Assembly: GCA_949282195.1 (NCBI GenBank)
Contig: CASDOW010000007.1
Coordinates: 1-64,000, forward strand
DNA: 64,000 nt
DNA from: an uncultured bacterium
GTDB taxonomy: Bacteria > Cyanobacteriota > Vampirovibrionia > Gastranaerophilales > Gastranaerophilaceae
Direction: 5' to 3'
Shown here: positions 42,557-52,749 of the stretch, piece by piece
How positions within the stretch are numbered: position 1 is the first letter of the stretch
How the letters are laid out: each line of letters starts with the position of its first letter
Position numbers and translations under genes: made by a program
Notes under the pieces: generated by a model
Told to the model about the DNA's origin: nothing
The model's input: only the letters and a program-made list of their open reading frames with translations
Databases searched by the model: none

Positions 42557-43726
42557 CTATTTTGCCTTATCTTCTTTTTTGATTTTGTTTAAATCTTCAG
42601 GTTTTTTCTTTGGTGCATTTTGTTTTTCTTGCGCTTCAATTTGTTTTGCCAAAGCTTTATCTAATTCTTTTTTAAGATTTTCAGGATTCATTGAACTATC
42701 TACATATTCAATTGTCGCATTTTGTTTTAGACCTTCAAGAAATTTTTGGAATGTTTCAAATTTAGTTTGTCTTGTTAAGAATGCATTAATATCAGCGCTT
42801 ACTGCTGACAAAGGTTGAACACCTTTTGCAGCTTTATCTTTAACTAAAATAATATGGTAACCGTCTTTTGTTTTAATTAGAGGACTAACCACGCCAACCT
42901 TTTGAGAAAAAGCTGCATTTTCAAGGTCTTTATCAAGGGAACCTTTGGTTATATAACCCATATCTCCGCCATTTTTAGCACTATTTTTATCTTGTGAAAA
43001 TTCGCTTGCAAGTTTAGCAAAATTAGCAGGATTTTTAGCAGCTTTAGCTTGAACTTCTTTGGCTAACTTATCTTGTTTTTCCATTTGTTCTTTAACTTTT
43101 TGATCAATATTTGCACTTGATAATTGCGCTTCTTTATCTGCTTCTGTTATTTGTCTTTTGATATCGTTTTCATTATATGAAATGAAAATTTGTGAGAATT
43201 TAACTCTTTCAGGAACGCTGAATTGAGCTTTATTTTGATTGTAGAATTTTTTAACATCGTTGTCTGTTATTTTTTTTGTTGTTATTGAATCAACCAATTT
43301 ATCCATTTTTACTTCGTTAGCCATATCGCTCTTTAAACGTTCATCAGAAATATTATTTTCTTTTAAGATATTTTTAAATTGTTCTTCTGAACCGATTTGA
43401 GAAATAATTTGTTTTTTCTTTGCTTCAATTTCTTCGTCAGTTACTTGAATTTTTCTTTTGTCAAATTCTTGAGATAATAATTCTCTTACAATTAAATCGT
43501 TTGTATATCTGTCTTTCAAAGATAAAACGGCGTAACTGTCATCTTTTTTAACTTCTTTTGGGGCATTTTTTAATTGTATATCTTTAATTTTATTAAAATC
43601 TTCATAATATTGCGCTCTTGTAATTTCTTTACCGTTGATTTTTAATACAACATCGGTGCTTTTTGTGCAAGCGCAAAATAACATAGCTGAACACAATAGA
43701 GTAATAGCTAATTTTGTAAACTTCAT
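42557..43726 (-). CDS. PpiC-type peptidyl-prolyl isomerase lipoprotein (PrsA/SurA-like)
   Basis: This exported foldase has a probable lipoprotein signal (LLCSAMLFCACTKS, lipid on Cys20) and 389 residues. A SurA-N-like helical region (about 40-150) precedes a parvulin domain (about 165-285: PERVKFSQIFISYNE, then GGDMGYITKG, DGYHIILVKDK). A lysine/glutamate-rich tail of about 50 residues ends it. Such proteins aid folding of outer-membrane or secreted proteins. TAGGAGG precedes the ATG. It is the last gene of the operon with mfd. Confidence 0.9.
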   Translation of the reverse strand: MKFTKLAITLLCSAMLFCACTKSTDVVLKINGKEITRAQYYEDFNKIKDIQLKNAPKEVKKDDSYAVLSLKDRYTNDLIVRELLSQEFDKRKIQVTDEEIEAKKKQIISQIGSEEQFKNILKENNISDERLKSDMANEVKMDKLVDSITTKKITDNDVKKFYNQNKAQFSVPERVKFSQIFISYNENDIKRQITEADKEAQLSSANIDQKVKEQMEKQDKLAKEVQAKAAKNPANFAKLASEFSQDKNSAKNGGDMGYITKGSLDKDLENAAFSQKVGVVSPLIKTKDGYHIILVKDKAAKGVQPLSAVSADINAFLTRQTKFETFQKFLEGLKQNATIEYVDSSMNPENLKKELDKALAKQIEAQEKQNAPKKKPEDLNKIKKEDKAK

Positions 43727-43749
43727 TTTTTCCTCCTAATATAAAAAAA

Positions 43750-46700
43750 TTAATTATTTACTTTGAAACTTAAAACTACTTCAGATATATAATAAAACAA
43801 ATCGGACAATTTGTTAAATATTTCATCAAAATTATCTTCACGTTTATTCATAAGAAGTATTCCTTTAGTTTTATTAAGGTTTTTGGGCGGTTGAGAAAAG
43901 TTAAAATACCTTGTGTATTTTGAATCTATTTTGGATTTTAAAATATTCCATTCTTGTAGAGTGTACGGCATATTAATTCTTATATAATTACCCATTTGGC
44001 GAACTAAACTAATATTAGCTTTTGTTGCGAGTATTCTTAATTTAACAAGTTTTATTATATTTTCAACACACTCCGGTATATTAGAAAATCTATCTTTAAA
44101 GTTAAGTTTCATATCGTCAAGTTCAGAAATTGAGCTAACATCAGACAGTCTTTTATATTCAAGAATTTTTTGTTCATAAGTTTGCGCCCAATCATCAGGA
44201 ATATATGCGTCAGCATTGATATCGATAATTGCGGGTTCTTTTTTGGGTTCAGGTTTTTCATAAGGATTTTTATTTTGTTTTTGTTTAATATCTTCAATAC
44301 ATTCAGATAACAAATTACAATATGTATCAAATCCAACGTTAACCATTTGCCCGTGCTGATGAGTTCCTAGGATATTTCCAATGCCTCTTATTTCAATATC
44401 TCTTAAGGCAATTTGATATCCGCTTCCAAGGCTTGTGAAATCCTTAATTGATTCAAGGCGTTTTTTGGCTTGTTCGTTTAATTCTTTTGATTTTTTATAA
44501 AAACAAAAACAATATGCCTGTCTGTCTGAGCGTCCCACTCTTCCTCTTAATTGATATAATTGAGCTAATCCAAACCTATCGGCGTCATGAATTATCATGG
44601 TATTTGCATTTGGAATATCAAGCCCTGATTCAATAATTGTTGTAGATAGCAATATATCAAACTCTTTTTGCTCAAATCTGCATATGATATCTTCAAGTTC
44701 TTTCTCGTTCATTTGCCCGTGAGCCACGGCAATTCTGGCATTGGGGACAATAGATTGGAGTTTTTCGCTAAATTTATTTATTGTTTCTACTCTGTTATAA
44801 AGATAAAAAACTTGACCATCTCTTTGTATTTCTTGGTTTATTGCGTTTTTAACATAGTTTTCGCTATATTCACCAACGTAAGTTTTAATTGGCAATCTGT
44901 TTTTAGGGGGAGTATTTATAACAGATAAATCTTTTAACCCTGATAGTGCCATGTTTAGCGTTCTTGGGATAGGAGTAGCGCTTAGCGTTAATACATCAAT
45001 ATTTTCTTTGAATTTTTTGAGTTTTTCTTTATGTCTTACACCAAACTTGTGTTCTTCATCAATAACCAAAAGCCCAAGTTTCTTAAAATTAATATCATCT
45101 GATAAAAGCCTATGCGTTCCAATTATAGCATCAATTTTACCTTCATTTATTTCTTTCACTGTTTCATTTTGCTCTTTTTTAGAACAAAATCTATTTAAAA
45201 CTTTAATTTTAACATCAAAAGGCTCAAACCTTTGTCTTATGGTTTCAAAATGCTGCATAGTAAGAATTGTCGTAGGAGCAATAAGCGCTGTTTGATAGCC
45301 TGACATAATTGCTTTAAACATAGCTCTTATGGCAATTTCTGTTTTACCGAAACCAACGTCAGCACAGATTAATCTATCCATGGGTTTTGTGTCTTCCATG
45401 TCTTTTTTGGTTTCAATTATGGCCTTCATTTGATCGGGGGTTTCAGTATATTCAAAATTTTCCTCCATTTCATATTGCCAGTTTGTATCAGGCTCAAATT
45501 CTATGCCTTTTGCCATTTTTCTTTTTGCATATAAATCCAATAAGTCATAAGCTATTAATTCAACTTCTTTTTTAGCTTTTGTTTTGGTATTTTCCCAAGA
45601 AGCTCCGCCCATTTTTGATAATTTCGGCTTTTGAGAGGAAACTCCTCTATATCTATTTAATAAATTTATTTGTTCTGCCGGCATGAAAAGCTTGTCTGAG
45701 CCTTGGAATTGAATTTCAAGGTAATCTTTTTGATTATCGTCTATTGTTTGTTTTACTATTCCATTATAAATACCAATCCCATGGACATAATGAACAACAT
45801 ATTCGCCGATTTTTATATCGTTAATTGAATCAATATAGTCTTGAGTTTGCTTATTAGAATAATATTTTTTTGTGGTTATATCGCGATTATGTTTATTAAA
45901 AAGTTCTTTATCCGATAAAAATAAAATTTTATCTTGCGATATTTTTTCATCTTTTGAAATTGCACCGCCTGAAGTTATATCAGGATAATAGAAAATATCA
46001 TTTGAAAAAATTTCAAGTTCATCAAAGATATTTTTTAATCTGCTTGGAAAATTAGTGCAAATATAAATTTTAAAACCGTCATTAAGATATTTTTTAATAA
46101 ATTTTGAAATATCGGAAATATTGGTTGATAAAATCGGAGGTAAATCCAAATCAAATTCTATTATTTTATCCCAATCATCAGAAAGAAAATTATCAAGTCC
46201 TATAATTTTGAATTTTTTAATTTGTTTTAAAAATTCGTCTTCGTTTGTGTGGTTTAATTTTAACAAAGGAAGCTTTAATTTTGAATTAATTGAATCTATG
46301 TAGTTTTGATTATAATTTTCATCTATGTTTTTATATTTAGATAAAATCTGACTTGTTTCATTAAAAACTAAAACATAATCATCAAAAAAATCCAAAACCG
46401 TTGAAGTCTTATCTGAAATATAGTTAATATAATATTCAATTCCTTCAAAATAATTTGTTTCTTCGATTTTTTCAATTAATTCGTTTTTAATTTGCGAAAT
46501 AAATTCATCGTCTGATTTAATATTTTTAATTTCTTTTTTAAATTTTTCTTTTTTTTCGTCATCCAAAATAAATTTATATAATGGATAGATTGTTGCTTTT
46601 TCAACCTTTTTGAAGCTTTTTTGGGTATTGGGGTTAAAATATCTTATATCTTCAATAGTATCGGCAAAAAATTCAATTCTTATCGGATTATTATCCAAAG

Positions 46701-47232
46701 AATAAATATCTAAAATATCCCCTCTTAGCGCAAATTCACCGATATCAGAAACATTTGTTGTTCTTTTATAGCCATAAGAAATAAGTTTTTGAGCAATTTT
46801 TGAATAATCGATTGTATCGTCTTTTTTTAAATTAATTACATTTTTTTGATAAAACTCTTTTGGGGCAAATTTTTCAAATAATGCTTTTGTGCTCATCAAA
46901 ATAATATCAGGCTGAGATAAAATAATATCAAGCTGTTCTTGATAAATATAATAATTTTTTTCAAGCTCTGTATAAAAACTTATGTCTTGAGAAGGGAAGA
47001 TCTTACTTTCAAGCTTTAAAAGCACAGATAAATCTTTTTGAATTTTCAAGGCAGATTGTTCATCTTGAGTTATATAAATAACTTTCTTTTTGTTTTTTAA
47101 AATTGAATTAACAACAAAAAGATTAAATGGAGCAATTAAACCGTTTAAAACAAGTTTTCCTTTAACATTTGATTTTAAAAAGGAATTAAGGCAATCAAGA
47201 TTAATGTTTTTAAAATTATCTATTGTTTGCAT
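43750..47232 (-). CDS. mfd: Transcription-repair coupling factor Mfd
   Basis: Mfd removes RNA polymerase stalled at DNA lesions and recruits UvrA. In 1160 residues: a UvrB-homology N-terminus (about 1-330, with YGYKRTTNVSDIGEFALRGD), the RNA-polymerase-interaction domain (about 470-535, GEYVVHYVHGIGIYNGIV), and a RecG-like translocase: Walker A VGFGKTE at 626-632, LVIDEEHKFGV, LSATPIPRTLNMAL, and a RID-type C-terminal domain. The start overlaps the preceding ROK gene by 13 bp. Confidence 0.97.
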   Translation of the reverse strand: MQTIDNFKNINLDCLNSFLKSNVKGKLVLNGLIAPFNLFVVNSILKNKKKVIYITQDEQSALKIQKDLSVLLKLESKIFPSQDISFYTELEKNYYIYQEQLDIILSQPDIILMSTKALFEKFAPKEFYQKNVINLKKDDTIDYSKIAQKLISYGYKRTTNVSDIGEFALRGDILDIYSLDNNPIRIEFFADTIEDIRYFNPNTQKSFKKVEKATIYPLYKFILDDEKKEKFKKEIKNIKSDDEFISQIKNELIEKIEETNYFEGIEYYINYISDKTSTVLDFFDDYVLVFNETSQILSKYKNIDENYNQNYIDSINSKLKLPLLKLNHTNEDEFLKQIKKFKIIGLDNFLSDDWDKIIEFDLDLPPILSTNISDISKFIKKYLNDGFKIYICTNFPSRLKNIFDELEIFSNDIFYYPDITSGGAISKDEKISQDKILFLSDKELFNKHNRDITTKKYYSNKQTQDYIDSINDIKIGEYVVHYVHGIGIYNGIVKQTIDDNQKDYLEIQFQGSDKLFMPAEQINLLNRYRGVSSQKPKLSKMGGASWENTKTKAKKEVELIAYDLLDLYAKRKMAKGIEFEPDTNWQYEMEENFEYTETPDQMKAIIETKKDMEDTKPMDRLICADVGFGKTEIAIRAMFKAIMSGYQTALIAPTTILTMQHFETIRQRFEPFDVKIKVLNRFCSKKEQNETVKEINEGKIDAIIGTHRLLSDDINFKKLGLLVIDEEHKFGVRHKEKLKKFKENIDVLTLSATPIPRTLNMALSGLKDLSVINTPPKNRLPIKTYVGEYSENYVKNAINQEIQRDGQVFYLYNRVETINKFSEKLQSIVPNARIAVAHGQMNEKELEDIICRFEQKEFDILLSTTIIESGLDIPNANTMIIHDADRFGLAQLYQLRGRVGRSDRQAYCFCFYKKSKELNEQAKKRLESIKDFTSLGSGYQIALRDIEIRGIGNILGTHQHGQMVNVGFDTYCNLLSECIEDIKQKQNKNPYEKPEPKKEPAIIDINADAYIPDDWAQTYEQKILEYKRLSDVSSISELDDMKLNFKDRFSNIPECVENIIKLVKLRILATKANISLVRQMGNYIRINMPYTLQEWNILKSKIDSKYTRYFNFSQPPKNLNKTKGILLMNKREDNFDEIFNKLSDLFYYISEVVLSFKVNN

Positions 47233-48185
47233 AATCTATATTCTTCAATTAAACTTGCCCCGATTACCCCTGAATAATCTTCAAGTTGTGCTTTTTTAAA
47301 TTCTGTTTTAGCTATTGCGGTATTTAGAGCTTTATTTTTGGCAAGCCTGATTGTTTTTAAATATATTTCATTAATTCCCTGAATTAAGCCTCCCCCGAGG
47401 ACAATAAGCTCAGGATTAAAGAAGTTAATTGCGCTTGCTAATCCGCCTGAAAGATATTCAATTGCTTCGTTTACAAATTGTCCGACTAATTCATCATGGG
47501 CATCAAGGGATTTTTTGATGTGCTTGGTTGAGATGTTTTGACCGTCACAAAATTCTGTTATAATTGATGTTCTGCCTTTTTTTATTGCACCTTGAATTCT
47601 TGATTCAATGGCGCTTCTTGAAGCATATGCCTCAAGACAGCCTGCTGCTCCGCAATTACAGCTTCTGCCGTTTAAATCTACAATAACATGACCCAATTCT
47701 CCGGCTGAACCGGTTGCGCCATGGTAAATTTTTCCGTCTATAACCAAACAGGAGCCTATACCTGTTCCTACAAATACGCAAAGCACGTTTTTATAATTTT
47801 TTGCAGCGCCAAAAAGGAGCTCGCCAATTGTTGCAGCTTCTACATCATTTACAATATATGTTTTAATATTATATTTATCTTCAATTTGATTTTTTATATT
47901 CAAATTTTTGCACTGCAAATTGCAGGCGTTAATTAATATGCCGTTTTCTCTATCTACCTGACCTGCTATTGCAATTCCGATTGAAGAAATTTCATCTTTA
48001 TTAACCTTTGAAACTTCAAAAAGTTCATCTATGGCTTCGGTTAATTTCGAAAATACTTTTTTGTTTCCTTTTTCTTTTTTTGTTTTTTTCTTGACTTCAA
48101 AGAGCACTTTATTTGTAGTTTTTTCAACCAAAGCACACAAAACTTTTGTGCCGCCTAAATCTATTCCTATGTTATATTTTTTCAT
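47220..48185 (-). CDS. ROK-family sugar kinase
   Basis: ROK proteins phosphorylate hexoses with ATP or act as regulators. The 321 residues have the ATP loop GIDLGGTKVLCALV (residues 6-19), VNDVEAATIGE, FVGTGIGSCLVIDGK, GELGHVIVD, and the ROK zinc motif in RSCNCGAAGCLEAYA. No DNA-binding domain is attached, so it is likely a kinase, glucokinase being the commonest. It overlaps the preceding acyltransferase stop by one base and the mfd start by 13 bp, so all three are coupled. Confidence 0.9.
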   Translation of the reverse strand: MKKYNIGIDLGGTKVLCALVEKTTNKVLFEVKKKTKKEKGNKKVFSKLTEAIDELFEVSKVNKDEISSIGIAIAGQVDRENGILINACNLQCKNLNIKNQIEDKYNIKTYIVNDVEAATIGELLFGAAKNYKNVLCVFVGTGIGSCLVIDGKIYHGATGSAGELGHVIVDLNGRSCNCGAAGCLEAYASRSAIESRIQGAIKKGRTSIITEFCDGQNISTKHIKKSLDAHDELVGQFVNEAIEYLSGGLASAINFFNPELIVLGGGLIQGINEIYLKTIRLAKNKALNTAIAKTEFKKAQLEDYSGVIGASLIEEYRLCKQ

Positions 48186-49015
48186 TATTGTTTGTTGCTA
48201 TCTTTCATTCCGATATTTTTAAGTCTGCGTTCAATATCGCGCCACCAGCTGAGTTTTTGTTTGAAAAGATAATAATATCCTTCAAAATTACCTTTTGAAA
48301 TGTTTAATTGCTGATTGTCGCATAATTGTTCAAATTCACGTTCTAATTTATGGCAAAATTCTTTTCTATCCTCCTTGAATTCGTAGAATGTTCTAACTTC
48401 ACCAAACTCCATTACGATTTCCGGTTTATCTTGCCTTAAAAAAGTATAATTAACACTAACAGGGCAAAGGTTAATCCCGCCAAACTGCTTAGTTGCATTT
48501 TGGACTAAGTATGCTAATCCTGATTGGAAAACTTCGGGCCTATAATGCGGAGGCCTGATAATTCCTTGTGGAAATAGCCAGAAATTTATATCAGGACTAT
48601 CTAAAGTTGTTGCGGCATATTTTAGTGATTTCATGGCATCTTGGGCTGATTTTTTGTTGATTGGAAAACAGCCTATATATTGAAATAAAGGAAATCTGTT
48701 CATTTCTTCAATCATAAGGCGCAATCTGCCATGCATTATTCTTCTTGCAACCGTAAAACCTATAATTCCGTCCCACCAATTATTGTGATTTGTGTAAAAT
48801 AGGGTTGCTTTTGTCTTATCTCTCTTTTCAAGATTTTCATATCCTTTATACATCAAGGAGTGAAATCTTTTTTCTACCATTTTTTTAAATACATAATCCG
48901 CAATGAACATCCAAAAGGGATTATCTTTTGCAGTTCTGAATTTTTCTTCTCTGTTTCTTAATATCGTAGGAGGTGTATCACAGTATAAATGTTGCGGAGA
49001 TTTAAGATTGGTCAT
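48185..49015 (-). CDS. PlsC-like acyltransferase
   Basis: The 276-residue protein has the glycerolipid acyltransferase pattern: HX4D motif NHNNWWDG (His77, Asp82), the GCFPIN strand near 125, and FPQGIIRPP in place of the usual FPEGT. These enzymes acylate lysophosphatidate or other acceptors at the inner membrane. No strong transmembrane helix is seen, so it is probably peripheral. The Gln in FPQG leaves its exact acceptor open; a role in lipid modification other than phosphatidate synthesis is possible. It is translated with the ROK kinase (one-base overlap). Confidence 0.85.
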   Translation of the reverse strand: MTNLKSPQHLYCDTPPTILRNREEKFRTAKDNPFWMFIADYVFKKMVEKRFHSLMYKGYENLEKRDKTKATLFYTNHNNWWDGIIGFTVARRIMHGRLRLMIEEMNRFPLFQYIGCFPINKKSAQDAMKSLKYAATTLDSPDINFWLFPQGIIRPPHYRPEVFQSGLAYLVQNATKQFGGINLCPVSVNYTFLRQDKPEIVMEFGEVRTFYEFKEDRKEFCHKLEREFEQLCDNQQLNISKGNFEGYYYLFKQKLSWWRDIERRLKNIGMKDSNKQ

Positions 49016-49035
49016 AATAAATTATATCCTAATTT

Positions 49036-52000
49036 TTATTTATCCTCTATTATTCGATTTAGTTGACAATGTGCTCTAAATGATGTCATCTCTTTTTCTA
49101 TTCTTTTAACATGTTTTTTGAGATTTAGATTTAGTGCCATATCAATGGTTCTATTATACATTTTTAATACATTTTGTGCATACTCATATTTATTATTATC
49201 AGGTTGTTGACTTAAACATTCTCGTGCAATATTTGCCTTCAATTCATTTAATCTTACCTGTAAATAAATTAATTCGTTTGAATATGCGCTTTGCAGTGCT
49301 AAATCGCAGTACATATTTGCATTTTCTTTGTCGTTTAATTTTAGATATGCTTTTGCTAATAATTCTTGGAAAAGTATTTTAAAGAAAGAATTATTGTTTT
49401 GAGCATTTTCACATATTTTAACCGCTTTTTCGCAAATTTCAATGCAATACATATCGGCTTTATTGTTTGCAGTAGCAGCTGCACTTATATACCAAGCCAA
49501 AAGTGCGCCAAATGCAATTTTTTTGCTTGAAAAATATTGCATTTGTTGAGTTGCTATTTCAATTGCTTTTAAATAAGATTTTTCTTCTAATAAAACATAA
49601 GCTAAAAGTGTTTTTAAAATATTTTTTGCAACTTCATCATTGCAATTATTTGCATATGCCGTGGCTTCAAATAATTCGTCTTTTATAGTTTCAAAATCTA
49701 ATTTAAATATTTTATTGATTATTGTTAAAATGTTCCATTTACAAACAAAATGAGGGCTGTCAATTACATAAGAATAATCTTTTAAGATTTCTTGCAAGAT
49801 TAAATCGGATTCGTCAAAATATCCTTTTGATGTATTTGCCATGGCTTCAGAGAATTCAAGACGTACTTTTAGGGCTTCAATTTTAGGACCTTTTTCTTTT
49901 TGTAAAACCTTATTAATTTCTTCTATTAATTCAAAAGCAAGAGGAGAACCTTGCTGACAGTAACTTTGGGCTAAAATTACATTTGCTTCAATCCAAGTGT
50001 AGAAAATTTCTTGTTGAGTAATCCATTTGTTTTTTGAGAAGAAATTTAAATGTTTTTGTAATACAGGGTTAATTTCCGTATTTACAAGGCTTGCGATTTC
50101 TTCCCAAGAACCAAGCTGCAAAAGGGCTTCCAGTTTTCTTGTTTTAATCAGGGCAATTTGCAACTCAACCGTTGCTCTTTTTTCTGTTTTATCTTTTTTG
50201 TCGAAATATTTTAAAATGTTATCTACCACTTCAACAACGGCAGTATAATCTTGAGTTAAATATGAACTTTTAACCAAATAGCCTGATAAATCAATTACCT
50301 TATTAACATCATTTAATTTTTGTGCGGCAACAATGACATTAGAAAGGTAATCTTTTGCTTCTTGGGGGTTTTTGATATAGATTAATTTTCCTAATCTTTC
50401 GCAAATATTATTTTTAGTATATTCAAAATTATCAAGTTTGACATTTTCAAGTAAAATTAAACTTTGTTTTTGTGCCATGGCATATATGTTTACATCTCCA
50501 ATATAGTTGGCATATTGCAGATTTCTTGTCCAAAGAACATAAGCTAATTGTTTATCGTTTGTGATTTGAGCTAAAATCGGGCAAATCAGAGGCGTTGAGA
50601 TGATTTTATTGTTTAATTCCGTTAAGAGTTTTCTTGCGTCATCCTTAATCAGTTCTTCTTCTTTTGCTTTTATATAGCAATATGACCAAGTCAGAGAATT
50701 TTTAAAACCATAGATATCATCGGTTCTTCTTTTTAAATATCCTCTTTTTTCAAGCCTTGTAACAATATCAAAAAAGTCATCTTCATTTAATTCAAAAACA
50801 GAAGATAATAACTTATAATCTAATTTATCACCCAATAAAGAAGCGATATTTAAGAATTTATATTCCGCGCTAAAGTTTTGCTTTAGAAAATCCAATCTTT
50901 CAAACAAACACTGTTCAAGAGTAGATGGAATTTCGCAATTTTCAAATTCTTTGTTAAACTTCACAATTTTATCTTTAACAGTTAAAATTTTTCTTTCGAA
51001 AAGATATTGCAGGATTTGTTCAATATAGGCAATATTTCCTTGAGTGTTATATGCAATTTGAGTAAGTATTTCGTTTGGCAGTTCGCAGTTTTGTCCTAAG
51101 ATTTTTTTTACAAAAATTTTACTTTCTGATGAATTTAATTTTCTCAAAGAAATATTTAGGCAATTATTATTGTTTAATTTATTGGATTGGAAATAAATTG
51201 CAATTGAGTGTTCGTTTTTATAGCCCAAAATCATTTTTGCGTCATGGGCAAAATAATCACTATCTACAAGATATTTCAAAAATCCGTATGAGGATTCATC
51301 TATTAAATCAAAATCGTCAATTATAAAAATAATATTTCTTTTTTGTTTTAAATGTTCAAAAATATCTTTTAAATATTTATGCGTGATTTCTTTATTAATT
51401 AAAATATTTTCAAAATAATCTTTTTTCAAAGGATAAATAAGATTGGCAAGTGTTTCAAGATTTTCTTGATCGATTTTGTTTGTTTGCAGTTTTTCTAAAA
51501 CTTTCTTTTCAAAAGATTTGATGTTAAATTCGTTTCTTAATACATTCGGACATTCAAAAAAGCTCATAAAAAAGCTTTGAATTAAGCCATAGGGGCTAAT
51601 TTGAGTTAGGGCAGAACATTGAGCATAAAATACAATCGTATTTTTCATGCCTGCTTTTGAAACTCTGTAATAAAGATCATTTAAAAGATGCGTTTTTCCA
51701 GCACCTCTTGGGGCGTTGATTGAAATTGCCCTTATGGGAGAATTATTTTCTGACAAATTATTTAAAATAATTTCAAGGGCTTTATCGTATTTTTCATCTT
51801 TTGTTTCCTCAAAAACCGGTTTTTGTTCCAAGAAAACAAGTTTATATGAATCAGGTGAAATTTTAATTAAAGATAATTCACTGTTCAATTTTGGGTATAC
51901 ACCGCTTGAAACAATAACATCTTTATCAGACCCTAGTTTTAATTGTTTAATTTCTTTATTACCATCTGCTTCATCCATGGTTGAAATGGCGAATTTATAA

Positions 52001-52623
52001 GACAATCCAGCATCCAGCGTTTTTTCTAAGATTTGATTGAATTTTATAAACTCTGTTTCAAATTGATTAATTTTGTCTAATATTTTAATTTGTTTTGTAT
52101 AAGGATAATTGAACATCACCGTACTTTGATTTATAAATTCACATTCTTTATCAAATACGATTTTGATTGTTGTTTTGATATTTTGAATAACTTTTTGTTT
52201 AAACTCTTCTTCGTTATATTTTTCAAAAGTACGTTCTAAATTAATAAAATGAATATAAAACGATAAAGGTTTTTCTCTTGTTTTATCATCAACTTCTATG
52301 CTGACTTTTTTAGCATTTTCTTGAGATTTAATTTCAATTTTTTTTGTGGGCAGCTTTTCTTGTACTTCTTCGGAAGGTTTTTTAGGAACCTTATCTTTAT
52401 CAAATTCAGCACCGCATTTTCTGCAAACAGAACTTGTTGCATAATTTGCGCTGTGGCAATTTGGGCAGAATTTTACAAATGTATAGCCGCATTTTTTACA
52501 GCTCACAGAACCAAGTCGTGTTGGGGAACCACATCTTGGACATTTAAAAATTAATCTTAATTTACACGAAGGACAAATTGCATCGTCTTTTGAGACTTTT
52601 GTCTTACATTTTGGACAAATCAA
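49036..52623 (-). CDS. Triple zinc-ribbon, cyclase-like, AAA/STAND ATPase and TPR-like protein
   Basis: The start is TTG at 52623. The 1195 residues open with three C4 zinc ribbons (Cys 3/6/17/20, 28/31/42/45, 53/56/67/70). A region of about 115-270 resembles a class III nucleotide cyclase in position and length but shows no catalytic aspartate pattern. Then comes an ATPase: Walker A APRGAGKT at 304-311, Walker B NIIFIIDDFDLIDE near 440, and helical lid segments. The last 500 residues look like TPR-type helical repeats. The layout matches large cyclase-ATPase-TPR signalling proteins of Cyanobacteria and others. It heads the operon with the acyltransferase, ROK kinase and mfd. Confidence 0.75.
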   Translation of the reverse strand: MICPKCKTKVSKDDAICPSCKLRLIFKCPRCGSPTRLGSVSCKKCGYTFVKFCPNCHSANYATSSVCRKCGAEFDKDKVPKKPSEEVQEKLPTKKIEIKSQENAKKVSIEVDDKTREKPLSFYIHFINLERTFEKYNEEEFKQKVIQNIKTTIKIVFDKECEFINQSTVMFNYPYTKQIKILDKINQFETEFIKFNQILEKTLDAGLSYKFAISTMDEADGNKEIKQLKLGSDKDVIVSSGVYPKLNSELSLIKISPDSYKLVFLEQKPVFEETKDEKYDKALEIILNNLSENNSPIRAISINAPRGAGKTHLLNDLYYRVSKAGMKNTIVFYAQCSALTQISPYGLIQSFFMSFFECPNVLRNEFNIKSFEKKVLEKLQTNKIDQENLETLANLIYPLKKDYFENILINKEITHKYLKDIFEHLKQKRNIIFIIDDFDLIDESSYGFLKYLVDSDYFAHDAKMILGYKNEHSIAIYFQSNKLNNNNCLNISLRKLNSSESKIFVKKILGQNCELPNEILTQIAYNTQGNIAYIEQILQYLFERKILTVKDKIVKFNKEFENCEIPSTLEQCLFERLDFLKQNFSAEYKFLNIASLLGDKLDYKLLSSVFELNEDDFFDIVTRLEKRGYLKRRTDDIYGFKNSLTWSYCYIKAKEEELIKDDARKLLTELNNKIISTPLICPILAQITNDKQLAYVLWTRNLQYANYIGDVNIYAMAQKQSLILLENVKLDNFEYTKNNICERLGKLIYIKNPQEAKDYLSNVIVAAQKLNDVNKVIDLSGYLVKSSYLTQDYTAVVEVVDNILKYFDKKDKTEKRATVELQIALIKTRKLEALLQLGSWEEIASLVNTEINPVLQKHLNFFSKNKWITQQEIFYTWIEANVILAQSYCQQGSPLAFELIEEINKVLQKEKGPKIEALKVRLEFSEAMANTSKGYFDESDLILQEILKDYSYVIDSPHFVCKWNILTIINKIFKLDFETIKDELFEATAYANNCNDEVAKNILKTLLAYVLLEEKSYLKAIEIATQQMQYFSSKKIAFGALLAWYISAAATANNKADMYCIEICEKAVKICENAQNNNSFFKILFQELLAKAYLKLNDKENANMYCDLALQSAYSNELIYLQVRLNELKANIARECLSQQPDNNKYEYAQNVLKMYNRTIDMALNLNLKKHVKRIEKEMTSFRAHCQLNRIIEDK

Positions 52624-52749
52624 AGTTTGATAATCCTAATATATCTGCCACACATAAAAATTATAATACAAATAAAAAAAATTGATATTTTATTGTAAAC
52701 TTTGTAAATTTTTGATGTCATTCAAAATATCTTGTAGTAATATTTGAAT

